The notes: generated from the letters alone by a model not told the origin. A stretch of 64,000 nt of DNA from Sedimenticola selenatireducens DSM 17993 (GCF_000428045.1 NZ_ATZE01000013.1:1-64000); one strand, 5' to 3'. Counted from the stretch's first letter, positions 24,959-35,039 are shown. Translations and numbers: made by a program.

Positions 24959-27703
24959 ATGAACAGTCCCGCTGACGGCACCAGCCGCCGTAGATTCCTG
25001 CAGTTCTCCCTGGGCGCGCTCGCGAGCGCGGCCGCGCCCTCCAGCCTGTGGGCCTTCTCCAAGATCCAGCCGATCGAGGATCCGCTCAAGGACTACCCCT
25101 ATCGCGACTGGGAAGACCTGTATCGCAACGAGTGGACTTGGGACTCGGTCGGCGTCATGACGCACTCCAACGGCTGCGTGGCCGGCTGTGCCTGGAACGT
25201 TTTCGTGAAGAACGGCATCCCGATGCGCGAGGAGCAGATCAGCGCCTATCCGCAACTGCCCGGCATTCCCGACATGAACCCGCGCGGCTGTCAGAAAGGC
25301 GCGGTGTACTGTTCCTGGTCCAAGCAGCCGGACCACCTCAAGTGGCCGCTGAAGCGGGTAGGCGAGCGCGGTGCGCGCCAGTGGAAGCGTGTCTCCTGGG
25401 ACGAGGCGCTGACCGAGATCGCCGACAAGATCATCGACACGACGGTGAATCGTGGGCCGGGCAACATTTACATGCCGAAGCGGCCTTTCGCTGTCATCAG
25501 CAACACGGCTTACACGCGGATGGCGAAGCTCCTGGGCGCCATCAGTCCCGACGTCTCCTCGATGACGGGCGACCTGTACCCCGGCATCCAGACGGTACGG
25601 GTGCCCGCGCGGACGGTGTCGACCTTCGACGACTGGTTTACTTCGGACCTCATCCTGATGTGGCACAAGAATCCGATCGTCACGCGGATTCCGGATGCCC
25701 ACTTCCTGATGGAGGCACGCTACAACGGCGCACGGCTGGTGAACATCTCGGCCGACTACAACCCTTCGTCCATCCATTCAGATCTCTTCGTGCCGGTGGC
25801 CTCCGGCACCGATGCCCATTTGGCAGCGGCGATCGTCAACGTGCTGATCGCCGGCAAGCACTACAAGGCAGATTACCTCAAGGAACAGACGGACCTTCCC
25901 TTCCTGGTGCGCACCGACAACGGCAAGTTCCTGCGCGAGAAGGACTTCAATGCGGAGGGCAGCGACGAGATCTTCTACGTCTGGGACACGAAGACCGGCA
26001 AGGTGGCCCCCGCACCGGGCAGCATGGGATCCAAGGACAAGACCCTCAGCCTGGGCGCCGTTGATCCCGCGCTCGAGGGCACGTTCAAGGCCGGTGACAT
26101 CGAAATCACGACGGTGTTCGAGCGCCTGAAGAAGGAGATCGCCCCCTACACGCCAGAATCCACCCAGGCGACCACCGGCGTGCATCCCTCGGTGGTGCGT
26201 CAGCTGGCCGGCTGGATCGCCGAGTGCAAGGCCCTGCGCATCCTCGACGGCTACAACAACCAGAAGCACATGGACGGCTTCCAGTGCGGGCGCCTGAAGA
26301 TCCTCATCCTGACGCTCATTGGCCACCACGGCACCACGGGTTCGATCGATACCACCTACGAGGGCTGGAAGCTTGAAGGTGGCAAGGCGCTGGGCACCGT
26401 TGAAGGGCGTCCCGGACGCAGCGTCTCCGCGGTGCTGGCGCAATGGGTGTGGGGCGAGCAGTACAAGCGCTCGAAAGCCTACTACGACGATGAGCAACTG
26501 CGTGCCGAACTGGGCTTCGGCGTCGATGACATGGAGGCGATGCGTCTCGAGTCGGAGGCCAAGGGCTGGATGCCCAAGTGGCAATCGATCAAGAACCCGG
26601 TGGTCAGCATCACCGGCGGCATCAACATGTTCGCCACGTCCAACGGCTACGAGCAGCTCAGGGACAATTTCCTCAAGCGCTGCGAGCTCAACGTGGTGGT
26701 GGACTTCCGCCTCAATTCCGGCGCGATGTACGCCGACATCGTCCTGCCGGCGGCGGGAAACACCGAGAAGCTCGACATTCGCGAAACCTCGGTCACCCGC
26801 TTCATCCACGCCTTCGGTCAGCCGGTGAAGCCGATGTACGAGCGCAAGACCGACTGGCAGATCCTTGTGGCGCTTGCGGCCAAGCTCCAGGAGCGGGCCA
26901 AGGCACGCGGCATCGGACGGGTCGAGGACCCGGAGATCAAGAGCTTCATCGACTTCGACAAGATCTACGACGAATTCACGATGGACGGCAAGGTGGCCAG
27001 CGACGAGCAAGCGGTGCGCTTCGTCATGGAAAGCTCCAAGGCTTTGGGGCCGGGCACCTACGAAGAAGCGATGACGAAAGGCTTCGTCGCGGTCGGCCCT
27101 TCGGCGGGCAAGACGGCTCCCGTCCCGAAGGACAAGCCGTACCGTCCCTTCACGGTGAACGTCACCGACAAGAAGCCCTACGGCACGCTCACCGGCCGTC
27201 TGCAGTTCTATGTCGACCACGACTGGTTCCAGCGCCTCGACGCGACTGTGCCCAAGCCACAGTACCGGGGCGGTGTGCTGGGGCCCAAGAAGTATCCCTT
27301 CGTACGCAACTCGCCGCATACCCGGTGGGGCATCCACTCCTTCGCGCGAACCGAGCAATGGATGTTGCGTCACCAGCGCGGCGAGCCGGACGTGCGCATG
27401 AACCCCAAAGCGATGGCCGCCAAGGGAATCAAGGATGGCGACATGGTCCGCATCTTCAACTCGTCGGGCGAGTTCTTCGCCATGGCGAAGGCCATGCCGG
27501 CGCTGCCCGAGAACATGCTCTTTACCGAACATGGCTGGGAGCAGTACCAGTACAAGAACATGACCCACTACAACAGCGTGAGTTCGGAGCTCATCAACCC
27601 GCTGGAACTCGTGGGCGGCTACGGCCACATCAAATTCACGTCCGGGGCGTTCAACCCTAACCGGATCTTCTACGAAACGACGGTCGACGTCGAGAAAGCC
27701 TGA
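24959..27703 (+). CDS. serA: SerA/ClrA-type selenate (or chlorate) reductase catalytic subunit
   Basis: 914 aa, a type II member of the DMSO reductase family that carries the bis-MGD molybdenum cofactor in the periplasm. Residues 1-32 are a Tat signal (SRRRFLQ). The H-C-C-C ligands of the FS0 cluster are His69, Cys73, Cys77 and Cys111; the probable Mo-ligand Asp205 lies in [10 protein letters not shown]. The C-terminal region has the MGD-binding [15 protein letters not shown]-type sequence. The ATG at 24959 is preceded by GAGGAAAG. Gene order A-B-D-C equals that of ser and clr operons. No chlorite dismutase gene is in view, which favours selenate, but sequence alone does not separate these substrates. 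Confidence 0.85.
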   Translation: MNSPADGTSRRRFLQFSLGALASAAAPSSLWAFSKIQPIEDPLKDYPYRDWEDLYRNEWTWDSVGVMTHSNGCVAGCAWNVFVKNGIPMREEQISAYPQLPGIPDMNPRGCQKGAVYCSWSKQPDHLKWPLKRVGERGARQWKRVSWDEALTEIADKIIDTTVNRGPGNIYMPKRPFAVISNTAYTRMAKLLGAISPDVSSMTGDLYPGIQTVRVPARTVSTFDDWFTSDLILMWHKNPIVTRIPDAHFLMEARYNGARLVNISADYNPSSIHSDLFVPVASGTDAHLAAAIVNVLIAGKHYKADYLKEQTDLPFLVRTDNGKFLREKDFNAEGSDEIFYVWDTKTGKVAPAPGSMGSKDKTLSLGAVDPALEGTFKAGDIEITTVFERLKKEIAPYTPESTQATTGVHPSVVRQLAGWIAECKALRILDGYNNQKHMDGFQCGRLKILILTLIGHHGTTGSIDTTYEGWKLEGGKALGTVEGRPGRSVSAVLAQWVWGEQYKRSKAYYDDEQLRAELGFGVDDMEAMRLESEAKGWMPKWQSIKNPVVSITGGINMFATSNGYEQLRDNFLKRCELNVVVDFRLNSGAMYADIVLPAAGNTEKLDIRETSVTRFIHAFGQPVKPMYERKTDWQILVALAAKLQERAKARGIGRVEDPEIKSFIDFDKIYDEFTMDGKVASDEQAVRFVMESSKALGPGTYEEAMTKGFVAVGPSAGKTAPVPKDKPYRPFTVNVTDKKPYGTLTGRLQFYVDHDWFQRLDATVPKPQYRGGVLGPKKYPFVRNSPHTRWGIHSFARTEQWMLRHQRGEPDVRMNPKAMAAKGIKDGDMVRIFNSSGEFFAMAKAMPALPENMLFTEHGWEQYQYKNMTHYNSVSSELINPLELVGGYGHIKFTSGAFNPNRIFYETTVDVEKA

Positions 27704-27714
27704 GGAACCAGATC

Positions 27715-28701
27715 ATGAGTCAGAGACAGTTGGCCTACGTATTCGACCTGAACAAGTGCCTCGGCTGCCACACCTGCACCATGGCTTGCAAGCAGTTGTG
27801 GACCAATCGCGACGGCCGCGAGTACATGTACTGGAACAATGTGGAGACCCGCCCCGGCAAGGGCTATCCGAAGAACTGGGAGCAGAAGGGCGGTGGCTTC
27901 GATAACGATGGCAATCTCAAGACCAACGGCATCATCCCGATCATGGCCGACTACGGCGGGCGCGTCGGGGACTTCAACCTTCACGAAGTCCTGCTCGAAG
28001 GGAAGGCCGACCAGGTAGTGCCCCATGAGAAAGCGACCTGGGGTCCGAACTGGGACGAGGACGAGGGCGCGGGCGACTTCCCGAACAACCATTCCTTCTA
28101 CCTGCCGCGCATCTGCAATCACTGTTCCAATCCGGCCTGTCTGGCGGCCTGTCCGACCAAGGCGATCTACAAGCGTCCGGAGGACGGCCTGGTGGTGGTG
28201 GATCAGACGCGCTGCAAGGGCTACCGCTACTGCGTCAAGGCCTGCCCCTACGGCAAGATGTACTTCAACCTGCAGAAGGGGCGTTCGGAGAAGTGCATCG
28301 GCTGCTACCCGCGCGTCGAAAAGGGCGAGGCGCCAGCGTGCGTCAAGCAGTGCTCGGGGCGGATCCGCTTCTGGGGCTACCGCGACGACCAGGACGGGCC
28401 GGTCTACAAGCTGGTGGACAAGTGGAAGATCGCGCTGCCGCTGCATGCCGAGTACGGCACCGAACCGAACGTGTTCTATGTGCCGCCCATGAATGTCACG
28501 CCGCCGCCCTTCGAGGAAGACGGCCGGCTCTCCGACAAGCCGCGTATCCCCATCGAGGACCTGGAAGCGCTGTTCGGACCACGCACGAAGGAGGCGCTGG
28601 CGATCCTCGGTCGCGAGATGCAGAAGCGCCGACAGGCTCAGCCCTCGGAGCTGACCGACATCCTCATCGGATTCACCAACAAGGACAGGTACGGAATATG
28701 A
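27715..28701 (+). CDS. serB: SerB/ClrB-type iron-sulfur electron-transfer subunit
   Basis: 328 aa, periplasmic partner carried by the Tat signal of SerA. Four cluster motifs are seen: CLGCHTCTMAC at residues 15-25, CNHCSNPACLAACP, CKGYRYCVKACPYG and CIGCYPRVEKG-EAPACVKQC. In the third the second Cys is Tyr (CxxYxxC), the mark of the [3Fe-4S] cluster in this subgroup. Electrons pass from the heme subunit SerC through these clusters to the molybdenum site. It starts 11 bases after serA and overlaps serD by four bases. Length equals that of known SerB and ClrB proteins. Confidence 0.9.
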   Translation: MSQRQLAYVFDLNKCLGCHTCTMACKQLWTNRDGREYMYWNNVETRPGKGYPKNWEQKGGGFDNDGNLKTNGIIPIMADYGGRVGDFNLHEVLLEGKADQVVPHEKATWGPNWDEDEGAGDFPNNHSFYLPRICNHCSNPACLAACPTKAIYKRPEDGLVVVDQTRCKGYRYCVKACPYGKMYFNLQKGRSEKCIGCYPRVEKGEAPACVKQCSGRIRFWGYRDDQDGPVYKLVDKWKIALPLHAEYGTEPNVFYVPPMNVTPPPFEEDGRLSDKPRIPIEDLEALFGPRTKEALAILGREMQKRRQAQPSELTDILIGFTNKDRYGI

Positions 28702-29279
28702 ACGCGCTGATCTACAACCCCGAAGCGCTTGCCGGCGGTTATCTGGCGATGGCTCAGATCTTCTCCTACCCGGACGCAGAACGTTGGCACCGGCTGACCG
28801 AGACCGGCCTGGTGGATCCTGCACTTCCCCGGGAAGAGCTGGAGGCGGAATACATCGCGGCATTCGAGACCGGGGTCGGCAAGGCGCCCCTGTCGCTGTA
28901 CGAAGGGCAGAATCGCCCGGACCTCGGACGCGACGGCATCCTTCAGGAACTGCTCCGCTACTACGAGTACTTCGACGCCCACCTCAACCAGGACGACCGG
29001 GAGTATCCCGACCATCTGGTCACGGAACTGGAGTTTCTGGCCTGGCTGTGCCTGCAGGAACACGCCGCCCTGCGCGACGGGCGCGACGCCGAACCGTTCC
29101 GCCGTGCGGCGCGGGATTTCCTCGAACGGCATCTGGCGGCATGGCTGCCTGAATTCCGCCGCCGCCTCGAAGCGACCGATAGCGCCTACGCGCAGTTCGG
29201 CCCTGCCCTGGGCGAACTGGTGGAGACCCACCGCAGCCGGCTCGGCGAGCAAGCACCGAAACTGGGAGAAATGCAATGA
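28698..29279 (+). CDS. serD: SerD/ClrD-type TorD-family assembly chaperone
   Basis: 193 aa, cytosolic. The TorD/DmsD/NarJ-like all-helical fold is seen in [43 protein letters not shown] and [19 protein letters not shown]. These chaperones hold the apo catalytic subunit for cofactor insertion before Tat export and are not part of the mature enzyme. The ATG overlaps the serB stop (ATGA) and the stop overlaps serC by four bases, so the four genes form one translationally coupled operon. Confidence 0.9.
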   Translation: MNALIYNPEALAGGYLAMAQIFSYPDAERWHRLTETGLVDPALPREELEAEYIAAFETGVGKAPLSLYEGQNRPDLGRDGILQELLRYYEYFDAHLNQDDREYPDHLVTELEFLAWLCLQEHAALRDGRDAEPFRRAARDFLERHLAAWLPEFRRRLEATDSAYAQFGPALGELVETHRSRLGEQAPKLGEMQ

Positions 29280-29995
29280 GAACATCCAGCATGATGAAGC
29301 GAATGGCGGCGATGAGCCTCGCCGCCGCTGCCGGATTGACGGCGGGGGCGGCAGCCGCGGCGGACGCTGCGCCCGAAGCGCAGCGCACCATCCAGGTCCT
29401 GTCGGTGAAAGGAGGAGATGCAGCCTCACCCAAGGCCGCAGTCTGGAAGAAGGCGCAGACAACCCAGGTCGCTCTGCAAACGGCCTTCCCTGGTCATGCC
29501 TCAATCGTCGGGACGGCCGTCACGCAACAGTTGACCGCTCAGGCAGTAAGGGCGGGCGACCGGCTGTTCGTCAAGCTGGCGTGGAATGATGTCACGGCCA
29601 ATACCGCGATCAAGGATACCGATCAATTCGTCGACGGCGCCGCGGTGCAGTTTCCGGTCAACGGCGAAGTCAGCACGCTGCCTTTCATGGGCGATGCCGA
29701 GCATGCCGTCAATGTATGGCACTGGCGGGCCGATGGTCGCACGCAGAACCTGATCGCCAAGGGTTTCGGCACTGCAACCCCGGTGCCGAGTGAAGGCTTG
29801 CGGAGTGCGTCGGTGCGTACCCGTGACGGTTGGGAAGTGGTCATCAGTCGGCCGCTGCAGGTCAAGGCCGAGGAAGGCGCGACCCTGCAGGGGCGCAGCA
29901 CCATGCCGATCGCGTTCGCCGCTTGGGACGGCGAGAACCAGGAACGGGACGGCCTCAAGGCCGTGACCATGGAGTGGTGGCAGCTGCGCTTCTGA
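29276..29995 (+). CDS. serC: SerC/ClrC-type heme b gamma subunit
   Basis: 239 aa with a Sec signal peptide (residues 1-28, [16 protein letters not shown]). The ethylbenzene-dehydrogenase gamma-type domain is shown by [51 protein letters not shown] and [17 protein letters not shown]. In SerC the heme b is held by axial Met and Lys; candidate Met in FMGD and Lys residues are present. It accepts electrons from a periplasmic cytochrome c. It ends the ser operon and is followed by a long hairpin. Confidence 0.88.
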   Translation: MRTSSMMKRMAAMSLAAAAGLTAGAAAAADAAPEAQRTIQVLSVKGGDAASPKAAVWKKAQTTQVALQTAFPGHASIVGTAVTQQLTAQAVRAGDRLFVKLAWNDVTANTAIKDTDQFVDGAAVQFPVNGEVSTLPFMGDAEHAVNVWHWRADGRTQNLIAKGFGTATPVPSEGLRSASVRTRDGWEVVISRPLQVKAEEGATLQGRSTMPIAFAAWDGENQERDGLKAVTMEWWQLRF

Positions 29996-30015
29996 GACCC
30001 GGACGCCGGGCTGCC

Positions 30016-30059
30016 CCTCGTCCGTGCCCCGCCTCCGTGGGGGCGGGGCACGGACGAGG
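30016..30059 (+). terminator. Long GC-rich hairpin after serC
   Basis: An 18-bp perfect stem, CCTCGTCCGTGCCCCGCC with its complement at 30042-30059, encloses an eight-base loop 21 bases after the serC stop. No T-run follows, so it may act as an mRNA-stabilising end or a rho-assisted terminator rather than an intrinsic one. Confidence 0.6.
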
Positions 30060-30161
30060 ACGTCCCGGCGATGGTCAGGTTCATCTTCTCGTTCGAGTGA
30101 CCGCCGGGCGGCGTTGCAGCCTTCCAGCAGCGCCGACAGCCGGTTTCCCGTTGGAGTTTCC

Positions 30162-30914
30162 ATGCAGTGCGTTCTGACTAGAGCCCCGATATGCCCGTCG
30201 TGCCCGACGGGCGGCGGCACGCGGACCGACCCCGCCTTGGCTGGCACGCCGCTGTTCCGCGATCTGGCCGCGGGCACCCTGGCCGTGCTTTCGCAGCGGG
30301 CGCGGGTGCGCCACCTCGCCAAGGGCGAATATCTGCGCCCCCAAGGCGCGGCGCTGGAGGAGCTCCTCGTCGTCGTGCGCGGGACGATGCTGCTCACCGT
30401 GCCGCTCGCCAGCGGCGCGCCCAAGGTCGTGGGGATCATGGCGAAGGGCGAGGTGTTCGGCGCCCTCGACCTCTTCGGCCCGGTCCCGGGCATGCTCGCC
30501 GCGGTGGCCGAGCGCGAGGCGTGCATCCTCTGCATCCCCAAGGCGGCGGTGCTCGCCGCGCTGGGCTCAGACCACCGTTTCGCCGTCGGCCTGGTGGAAG
30601 TGCTGTCGGAGCACATCCACTGCCTCGCACGCGACATCCGCACCGCCTGCACGCGCGGTGCCGTCGAGCGCATCGCCGCCTGGCTGCTCGACCGGGCGGA
30701 GCTGCGCGCGGGGCGGGAGGTGGTCGCGCTGCCCGCCTCCAAGACCGTGGTGGCGCGCCTGCTCGGCATGACCGCGGAGAGCTTCTCGCGCGCGCTGCGC
30801 CGCCTCAAGGACGCGGGCGTGATCGAGGTGGTCCGCCACACCATCACCATCACCGACCCTGGCCGCCTCGCCGCGCTCGCCGGACAGGACGGATACCCGC
30901 CATGGCTGAACTGA
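30162..30914 (+). CDS. Crp/Fnr-family transcriptional regulator
   Basis: 250 aa from the ATG at 30162 with GGAG upstream. Residues about 30-145 form the cyclic-nucleotide-binding fold. Cys3, Cys11 and Cys14 at the N-terminus and Cys121/Cys124 mirror the FNR arrangement, where one Cys near 122 completes a [4Fe-4S] cluster. The HTH at the end reads KTVVARLLGMTAESFSRALR and has the E-x-x-SR recognition residues that bind TTGAT half-sites, one of which lies before serA. It is likely the local anaerobic activator of the ser operon. It overlaps moaA by 13 bases. Confidence 0.85.
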   Translation: MQCVLTRAPICPSCPTGGGTRTDPALAGTPLFRDLAAGTLAVLSQRARVRHLAKGEYLRPQGAALEELLVVVRGTMLLTVPLASGAPKVVGIMAKGEVFGALDLFGPVPGMLAAVAEREACILCIPKAAVLAALGSDHRFAVGLVEVLSEHIHCLARDIRTACTRGAVERIAAWLLDRAELRAGREVVALPASKTVVARLLGMTAESFSRALRRLKDAGVIEVVRHTITITDPGRLAALAGQDGYPPWLN

Positions 30915-31878
30915 TCGACGGCTGCAGACGGCGGATCGACTACCTGCGTCTGTCGGTGACCGACCGCTGCGATTTGCGCTGCACCTACTGCATGCCGCCG
31001 GAGTTCGACGACTACGAGCCGCCGGCCGATTGGCTCAGCTTCGACGAGCTCGACAGGGTGGCGCGGATCTTCGTCGCGCTCGGCGTGTCGCGCATCCGCC
31101 TCACCGGCGGCGAACCGCTATTGCGGGGGCGCATCGCCGAGTTGGCGCAGCGCCTCAAGAGCCACGCGGGGCTCCGTGACCTCGCCCTCAGCACCAACGG
31201 CACGCAGCTCGCGCGTTGGGCGCGAAATTGCGCGAAGCGGGCGTAGACCGGCTCAACATCAGCCTGGATACCCTTTCGCGCGATCGCTTTGCCCACATCA
31301 CCCGGCGCGACGCGCTGGAGGAGGTACTCGACGGCCTCGAGGCGGCCCGCGCCGCCGGGTTCGCGCTGACCAAGATCAACATGGTGTGGCTGCCAGAGAT
31401 CAATGGCGATGAGGTGGACGCCATGATTCACTACTGCCGCACGCGCGGCTTCATTTTGCGCCTGATCGAGAACATGCCGATGGGGCACACCGCGCAGCAA
31501 CTTGGATCGAGTGAACTTTCGCCGCTGATCGCCCGGCTCCGGCACGATCACGGCCTTATGGATCACATCCTTCCCGGTGGCGGCCCCGCCCGCTACCTCG
31601 CGACCCCTGATCGCAGTTTCTCCATTGGCTTCATCACGCCCCTGTCGCAGCACTTCTGCGACACCTGCAACCGGGTGAGGGTCACGGTCGATGGCGCGCT
31701 GCACCTGTGCCTGGGCGATGAGCATCGGGTGGATCTGGCGCGCCTGATGCGCGCGGGGCATAACGATGTGCAAATCGCCGCGGAGATCCGCGCCGCCTTG
31801 CGCCGCAAGCCGCGCCGACACGAGTTCCGCGAGGCGCCGGAAAAGATCGTGCGCTTCATGTCGAGCACCGGCGGCTGA
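30902..31878 (+). pseudogene. moaA: moaA (GTP 3',8-cyclase) with a one-base frameshift
   Basis: MoaA starts molybdenum cofactor synthesis. The radical-SAM motif CDLRCTYC, the LTGGEPLLRG loop, the C-terminal cluster motif HFCDTCNRVRVTVDGALHLC-type sequence and the terminal Gly-Gly tail are all present. After STNGTQLAR at about 31215 one base is missing: adding it restores Leu-Gly-Ala-Lys-Leu-Arg and joins the two frames. As read, the first part ends at 31246 and the second starts near 31216. The gene fits the molybdoenzyme operon, but the cofactor would then depend on a chromosomal moaA. A sequencing error is possible. Confidence 0.85.
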
Positions 31879-31927
31879 ACTTCCTGGCCGCGCCTCGGGG
31901 CAGCGCCGCAGGGGGGGCTGATTGACC

Positions 31928-32687
31928 CTACGAAACCACACGCAGCATGGCGCGAAAGCGGACCGCGCCGGGCACGTTTTCGGCGTGCAGGTCGCCACCA
32001 TGGAAGCGCGCAATCATGCGCGCCATGAACAGGCCCGGGCGGGGTGTTTCTCCGCCGTTGCCCATGCTGCCCGAGGCCATTCGAACAGTCGACCCAGCGG
32101 CGGGGCGGGAATCGGCGGCATCTGGTTGTGACGTCTAAGCTTGCTTCTACCGGCCCCCTGGAAGGCCAACTCGGTGACGATGGGTGTACCGGGGCGAAGT
32201 CCACCGCGTTCTCCACCAGCTTGTCGAGCATCTGCGCCGCCAGGTCCGGTGCGCCGCGCACCCACTCCGGTCAGTTCGAAGCGTTCCGGCGTGGTGGTGG
32301 TCAGGCTCTGCTCCAGGCGTGTGGCTTCAGATATGCGCACGAGGTTGCGGGTGAGCCACACCAGCCCGCCTCGGCCCGCTCGATGTAGGTGCGCGCCACA
32401 TCCGGCAGCGGCTCCATTTACAGGTTTTCCAGGAACGAGTGCTCCGCCGAGAAGCTGCACGACAGGTTGCCAACATGGTCGCCGGCGGTGGAGCCCGTGG
32501 CCAGGTGATGGATGCGGCACGACAGTCGCGAGGCAAAGCCCAGCACCAGCCGCGCGGCAAGCAGGACGCCGGCTAGGGTCAACAGGGCAGAAATACAAAT
32601 CGGAATTGTCATTATGCCGTCGCCAACGACACTCGTTGCAACCTTGATGAAAGTCATCCATTCATTCATCATCAAATGCGCACGCAA
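31928..32687 (-). pseudogene. Degraded sensor histidine kinase
   Basis: Pieces of a kinase C-terminal half are spread over three frames of the minus strand. Recognisable parts are a membrane helix (ISALLTLAGVLLAARLVLGF), DVARTYIERAEAG, LVWLTRNLVRISEATRLEQS, the N box MLDKLVENAVDFAP, and the end PGLFMARMIARFHGGDLHAE before a TAG at 31928. The His box region and other parts are missing or disrupted. It is a relic between moaA and the second LysR gene. No intact gene is supported in this stretch. Confidence 0.75.
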
Positions 32688-32750
32688 TGGATTTGGAATG
32701 AGAACCAGGCTTCATACGAGGCCCGGCCTTTGCTTTGCGAGGGTAATGGC

Positions 32751-33662
32751 ATGAACATGCGTCATCTCCGTTGCTTTGTCGCCGTGGCCGAGGAGCTGCA
32801 TTTCGGCCGGGCGGCGCGGCGCCTACATATGGAGCAGTCGCCTTTGTCCCGCACGATCCGCAAGCTGGAGGAGGACCTGGGGACGACCTTGCTGGTGCGG
32901 ACTCCGCGCGGTGTGCGCCTCACCTCCTCCGGTCAGGTCCTGCTGGAGGATGCTCGGCGCCTGCTGCGGGTTTGCGATCAGGTTCGCCGCAGAACCCGGG
33001 CGGCTTCCGAAGGCCAGCAGCCGAGCTTGCGCGTGGCCCTGGCTGATGGGGTTGCCCCGATGCGGCTGTCGGCCCTGCTTGCCCTGTGCCGCAGCGAGGC
33101 ACCGGAAGTTGGCATCCGCCTGTTCGAGGTGCCCCTGTCGCATCTCCTGGCTGGCCTACGGGACGATCTCTACGACGTCGGCTTGGCCGTGGCCGATGGC
33201 AACGAACCGGACATCGTGAGCCTGCCGGTTTGGCGAGACCCGTTGGTTGTCGCACTGCCGACGCGCCACCCTCTTCTGGCCTACCAAAGGATTCCGCTCG
33301 AGGAGGTGATGAACCATCCGCTGGTCCTGTGCCACCCCCAGGTTTGTGAAGGTTGCGGCCGGCGTTTGGAGGAACTGCTGCGCATGGTCGAGACGCGGCC
33401 AGCGGTGGCCGACTATGTAACGACCCATGACTTGATGGTGGCGCTGGTGGCGGCTGGTTACGGCATCGGATTTTCAAGTGCTGCACATCTGGGGCCTTGC
33501 CGACGCAGCGATGTGGTCGTCCGGCCCCTTGCTTGCCCCATGGCCCTGCTCACGACATATCTGCTCCACCCGGCGCAGAAGGCCGAGGAGCGGCTGTCCG
33601 GTTTCATCGAGCGTGCCAGCCGTGTCGGGGAGCTTCCCATAGAGGCGGCCTCCCTGCCGTAG
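32751..33662 (+). CDS. LysR-family transcriptional regulator
   Basis: 303 aa. The winged HTH is MRHLRCFVAVAEELHFGRAA with QSPLSRTIRKLEEDLG; the effector domain includes LLAGLRDDLYDVGLAVADG, VVALPTRHPLLA and GYGIGFSSAA. It is a paralogue of the LysR at 10409 in the opposite orientation, so the pair brackets the sulfur/selenium cargo. A CEGCGRR cysteine pair near residue 200 is unusual and could be redox-active or metal-binding. The position next to the ICE alpA-parA end suggests it belongs to the element's backbone. Confidence 0.9.
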   Translation: MNMRHLRCFVAVAEELHFGRAARRLHMEQSPLSRTIRKLEEDLGTTLLVRTPRGVRLTSSGQVLLEDARRLLRVCDQVRRRTRAASEGQQPSLRVALADGVAPMRLSALLALCRSEAPEVGIRLFEVPLSHLLAGLRDDLYDVGLAVADGNEPDIVSLPVWRDPLVVALPTRHPLLAYQRIPLEEVMNHPLVLCHPQVCEGCGRRLEELLRMVETRPAVADYVTTHDLMVALVAAGYGIGFSSAAHLGPCRRSDVVVRPLACPMALLTTYLLHPAQKAEERLSGFIERASRVGELPIEAASLP

Positions 33663-33939
33663 GCTGATCAGCAGATGCGTCGATGCAATTTGGGTCTTGC
33701 CCGGGACCGGTCTCGGCCTTGCTCGATGGTTGGGCATGGTCGTTCTGGACGACGGGGCGAGGCTGGACGCGCCCGACCACGCCAATGGCATGTGTGACAT
33801 CTACAAGAGGATCAGTTGCATGAAATGAATGAATCCCGGATGTTGTCTTCAGGGCCTGGGTCGAGTTCCTGAATGCCCTTTTCGCCAGGTTTCCTGCATC
33901 GACAATGGAGGCCGTGTCGATTGCGGTAAGGAGCCATCC

Positions 33940-34698
33940 ATGGCGAGGGCAAGCCAGCCACCGGTAGCGGCGAGGACGTATTACCGGCCGATCGAGGCGG
34001 CGATTCGCTGGTGCGGCCTGCTGCGCTTCGAGACGCGGATTCTGTCCGCATTGGCCGGCCGCCCCCTGCCAGACGAGGGCGAATTCCGACGCTGGCCGAC
34101 ACTGCGCTTGAACGCAGAACGCATTCTGGATGCCCTGGCCCACGACGAACTGCCACGGCGTATCGCGGGCCGGGCCGACGCTCTGCAGACGATCGCGCTG
34201 GACGATCCCGCGCTGGTCGTCCGGCATGTGGATCTGCGGGTGTGGATGGCGCGCTACTACCCGGGTGAAAAGCCCAACTTCCTCTTCGATGAGATCGAAC
34301 GAGCGTTGCATCCGGCCCTGACCCAGGAATCGCTCGGCTTCCTGTTGGCCGAGCGGGAAGCCATCCGTGCAAGGCTCGACGATCTGTTGCTGGCCCACGA
34401 TGCACTGCACTCGGAGCACGCCGCCCTGATCCAGGCCCACGCGAGCTGCCAGGCCAAGGTGGAAAACGACAATCCGCCAGGCCCGCGCGCCGAATCGACC
34501 TACCTGAACATCATCGGGGGTCTCCTGTCCCTGCTGCTGGGCAAGTCGCCTAGCGGGGCACCGTATTCCTCGTTTCGCAATATCGAGTCGGTGATCAGCG
34601 CCATGCTGGCGCACCATGAAAACCTGCCGGGTATCAGTGAGCGAACCCTGTGGAGCAAGCTGGCGCAGGCCCGGCGCCAACTGCAAGGCATGGGCTGA
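33940..34698 (+). CDS. Conserved ICE hypothetical protein upstream of alpA
   Basis: 252 aa, soluble and helical. The ATG at 33940 follows TAAGGAG. It has no domain I can name; the first part is rich in Arg and Trp (YYRPIEAAIRWCGLLRFETR), the middle is a coiled-coil-like stretch (LLLAHDALHSEHAALIQAHA), and the end (GKSPSGAPYSSFRNIESVIS, AMLAHHENLPGISERTLWSK) resembles the receptor transcription-regulator-like C-terminus found in proteins at this place in ICEclc-type elements. A role in element regulation is possible. Confidence 0.7.
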   Translation: MARASQPPVAARTYYRPIEAAIRWCGLLRFETRILSALAGRPLPDEGEFRRWPTLRLNAERILDALAHDELPRRIAGRADALQTIALDDPALVVRHVDLRVWMARYYPGEKPNFLFDEIERALHPALTQESLGFLLAEREAIRARLDDLLLAHDALHSEHAALIQAHASCQAKVENDNPPGPRAESTYLNIIGGLLSLLLGKSPSGAPYSSFRNIESVISAMLAHHENLPGISERTLWSKLAQARRQLQGMG

Positions 34699-34820
34699 CG
34701 GCCGACGGATACTGCAATTGCCGGTCGTCCCTCTGCAATTGCAGTGCCTTCCGGCACCTGCATCGATGGAATGCGAGGCACTTTCCCGATTGCGCCATGC
34801 AGCGTCAAGGAGTGCTCATT

Positions 34821-35039
34821 ATGTCTTCGCAGACCACCGCCACGGCAGCACCGACCGAACACCGCATCCTGCGCCGCGCGGAGGTCGAGGCCAAGACCGG
34901 TTTCAAGCGCGCGCACATCTACAGCCTGATGAAGGAAGGCAAGTTCCCCAAGGCGCTGCGCCTGGGCGTGCGCGCGGTGGGCTGGGACTCGGTGGAGATC
35001 GAACAGTGGATCGCCGATCGCCTCAAAGAACGCGCCTGA
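34821..35039 (+). CDS. alpA: AlpA-family excision/regulatory protein
   Basis: 72 aa. The MerR-like winged HTH of AlpA is seen in RILRRAEVEAKTGFKRAHIY and SLMKEGKFPKALRLG, followed by VGWDSVEIEQWIADRLKER. AlpA proteins control integrase expression or act as excision factors in mobile elements. It directly precedes parA with a 40-base gap, as in PFGI-1/ICEclc elements. Confidence 0.92.
   Translation: MSSQTTATAAPTEHRILRRAEVEAKTGFKRAHIYSLMKEGKFPKALRLGVRAVGWDSVEIEQWIADRLKERA

Noticed and set aside
25778-27628. 616-codon open frame opposite serA
   Set aside because: Antisense shadow caused by third-position GC; the serA frame carries all cofactor ligands.
24959-29995. Perchlorate reductase (pcrABCD) as the identity of the operon
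   Set aside because: Gene order here is A-B-chaperone-C, as in ser, clr and ddh operons, while pcr has the chaperone last; no chlorite dismutase or multiheme cytochrome gene is in the window.
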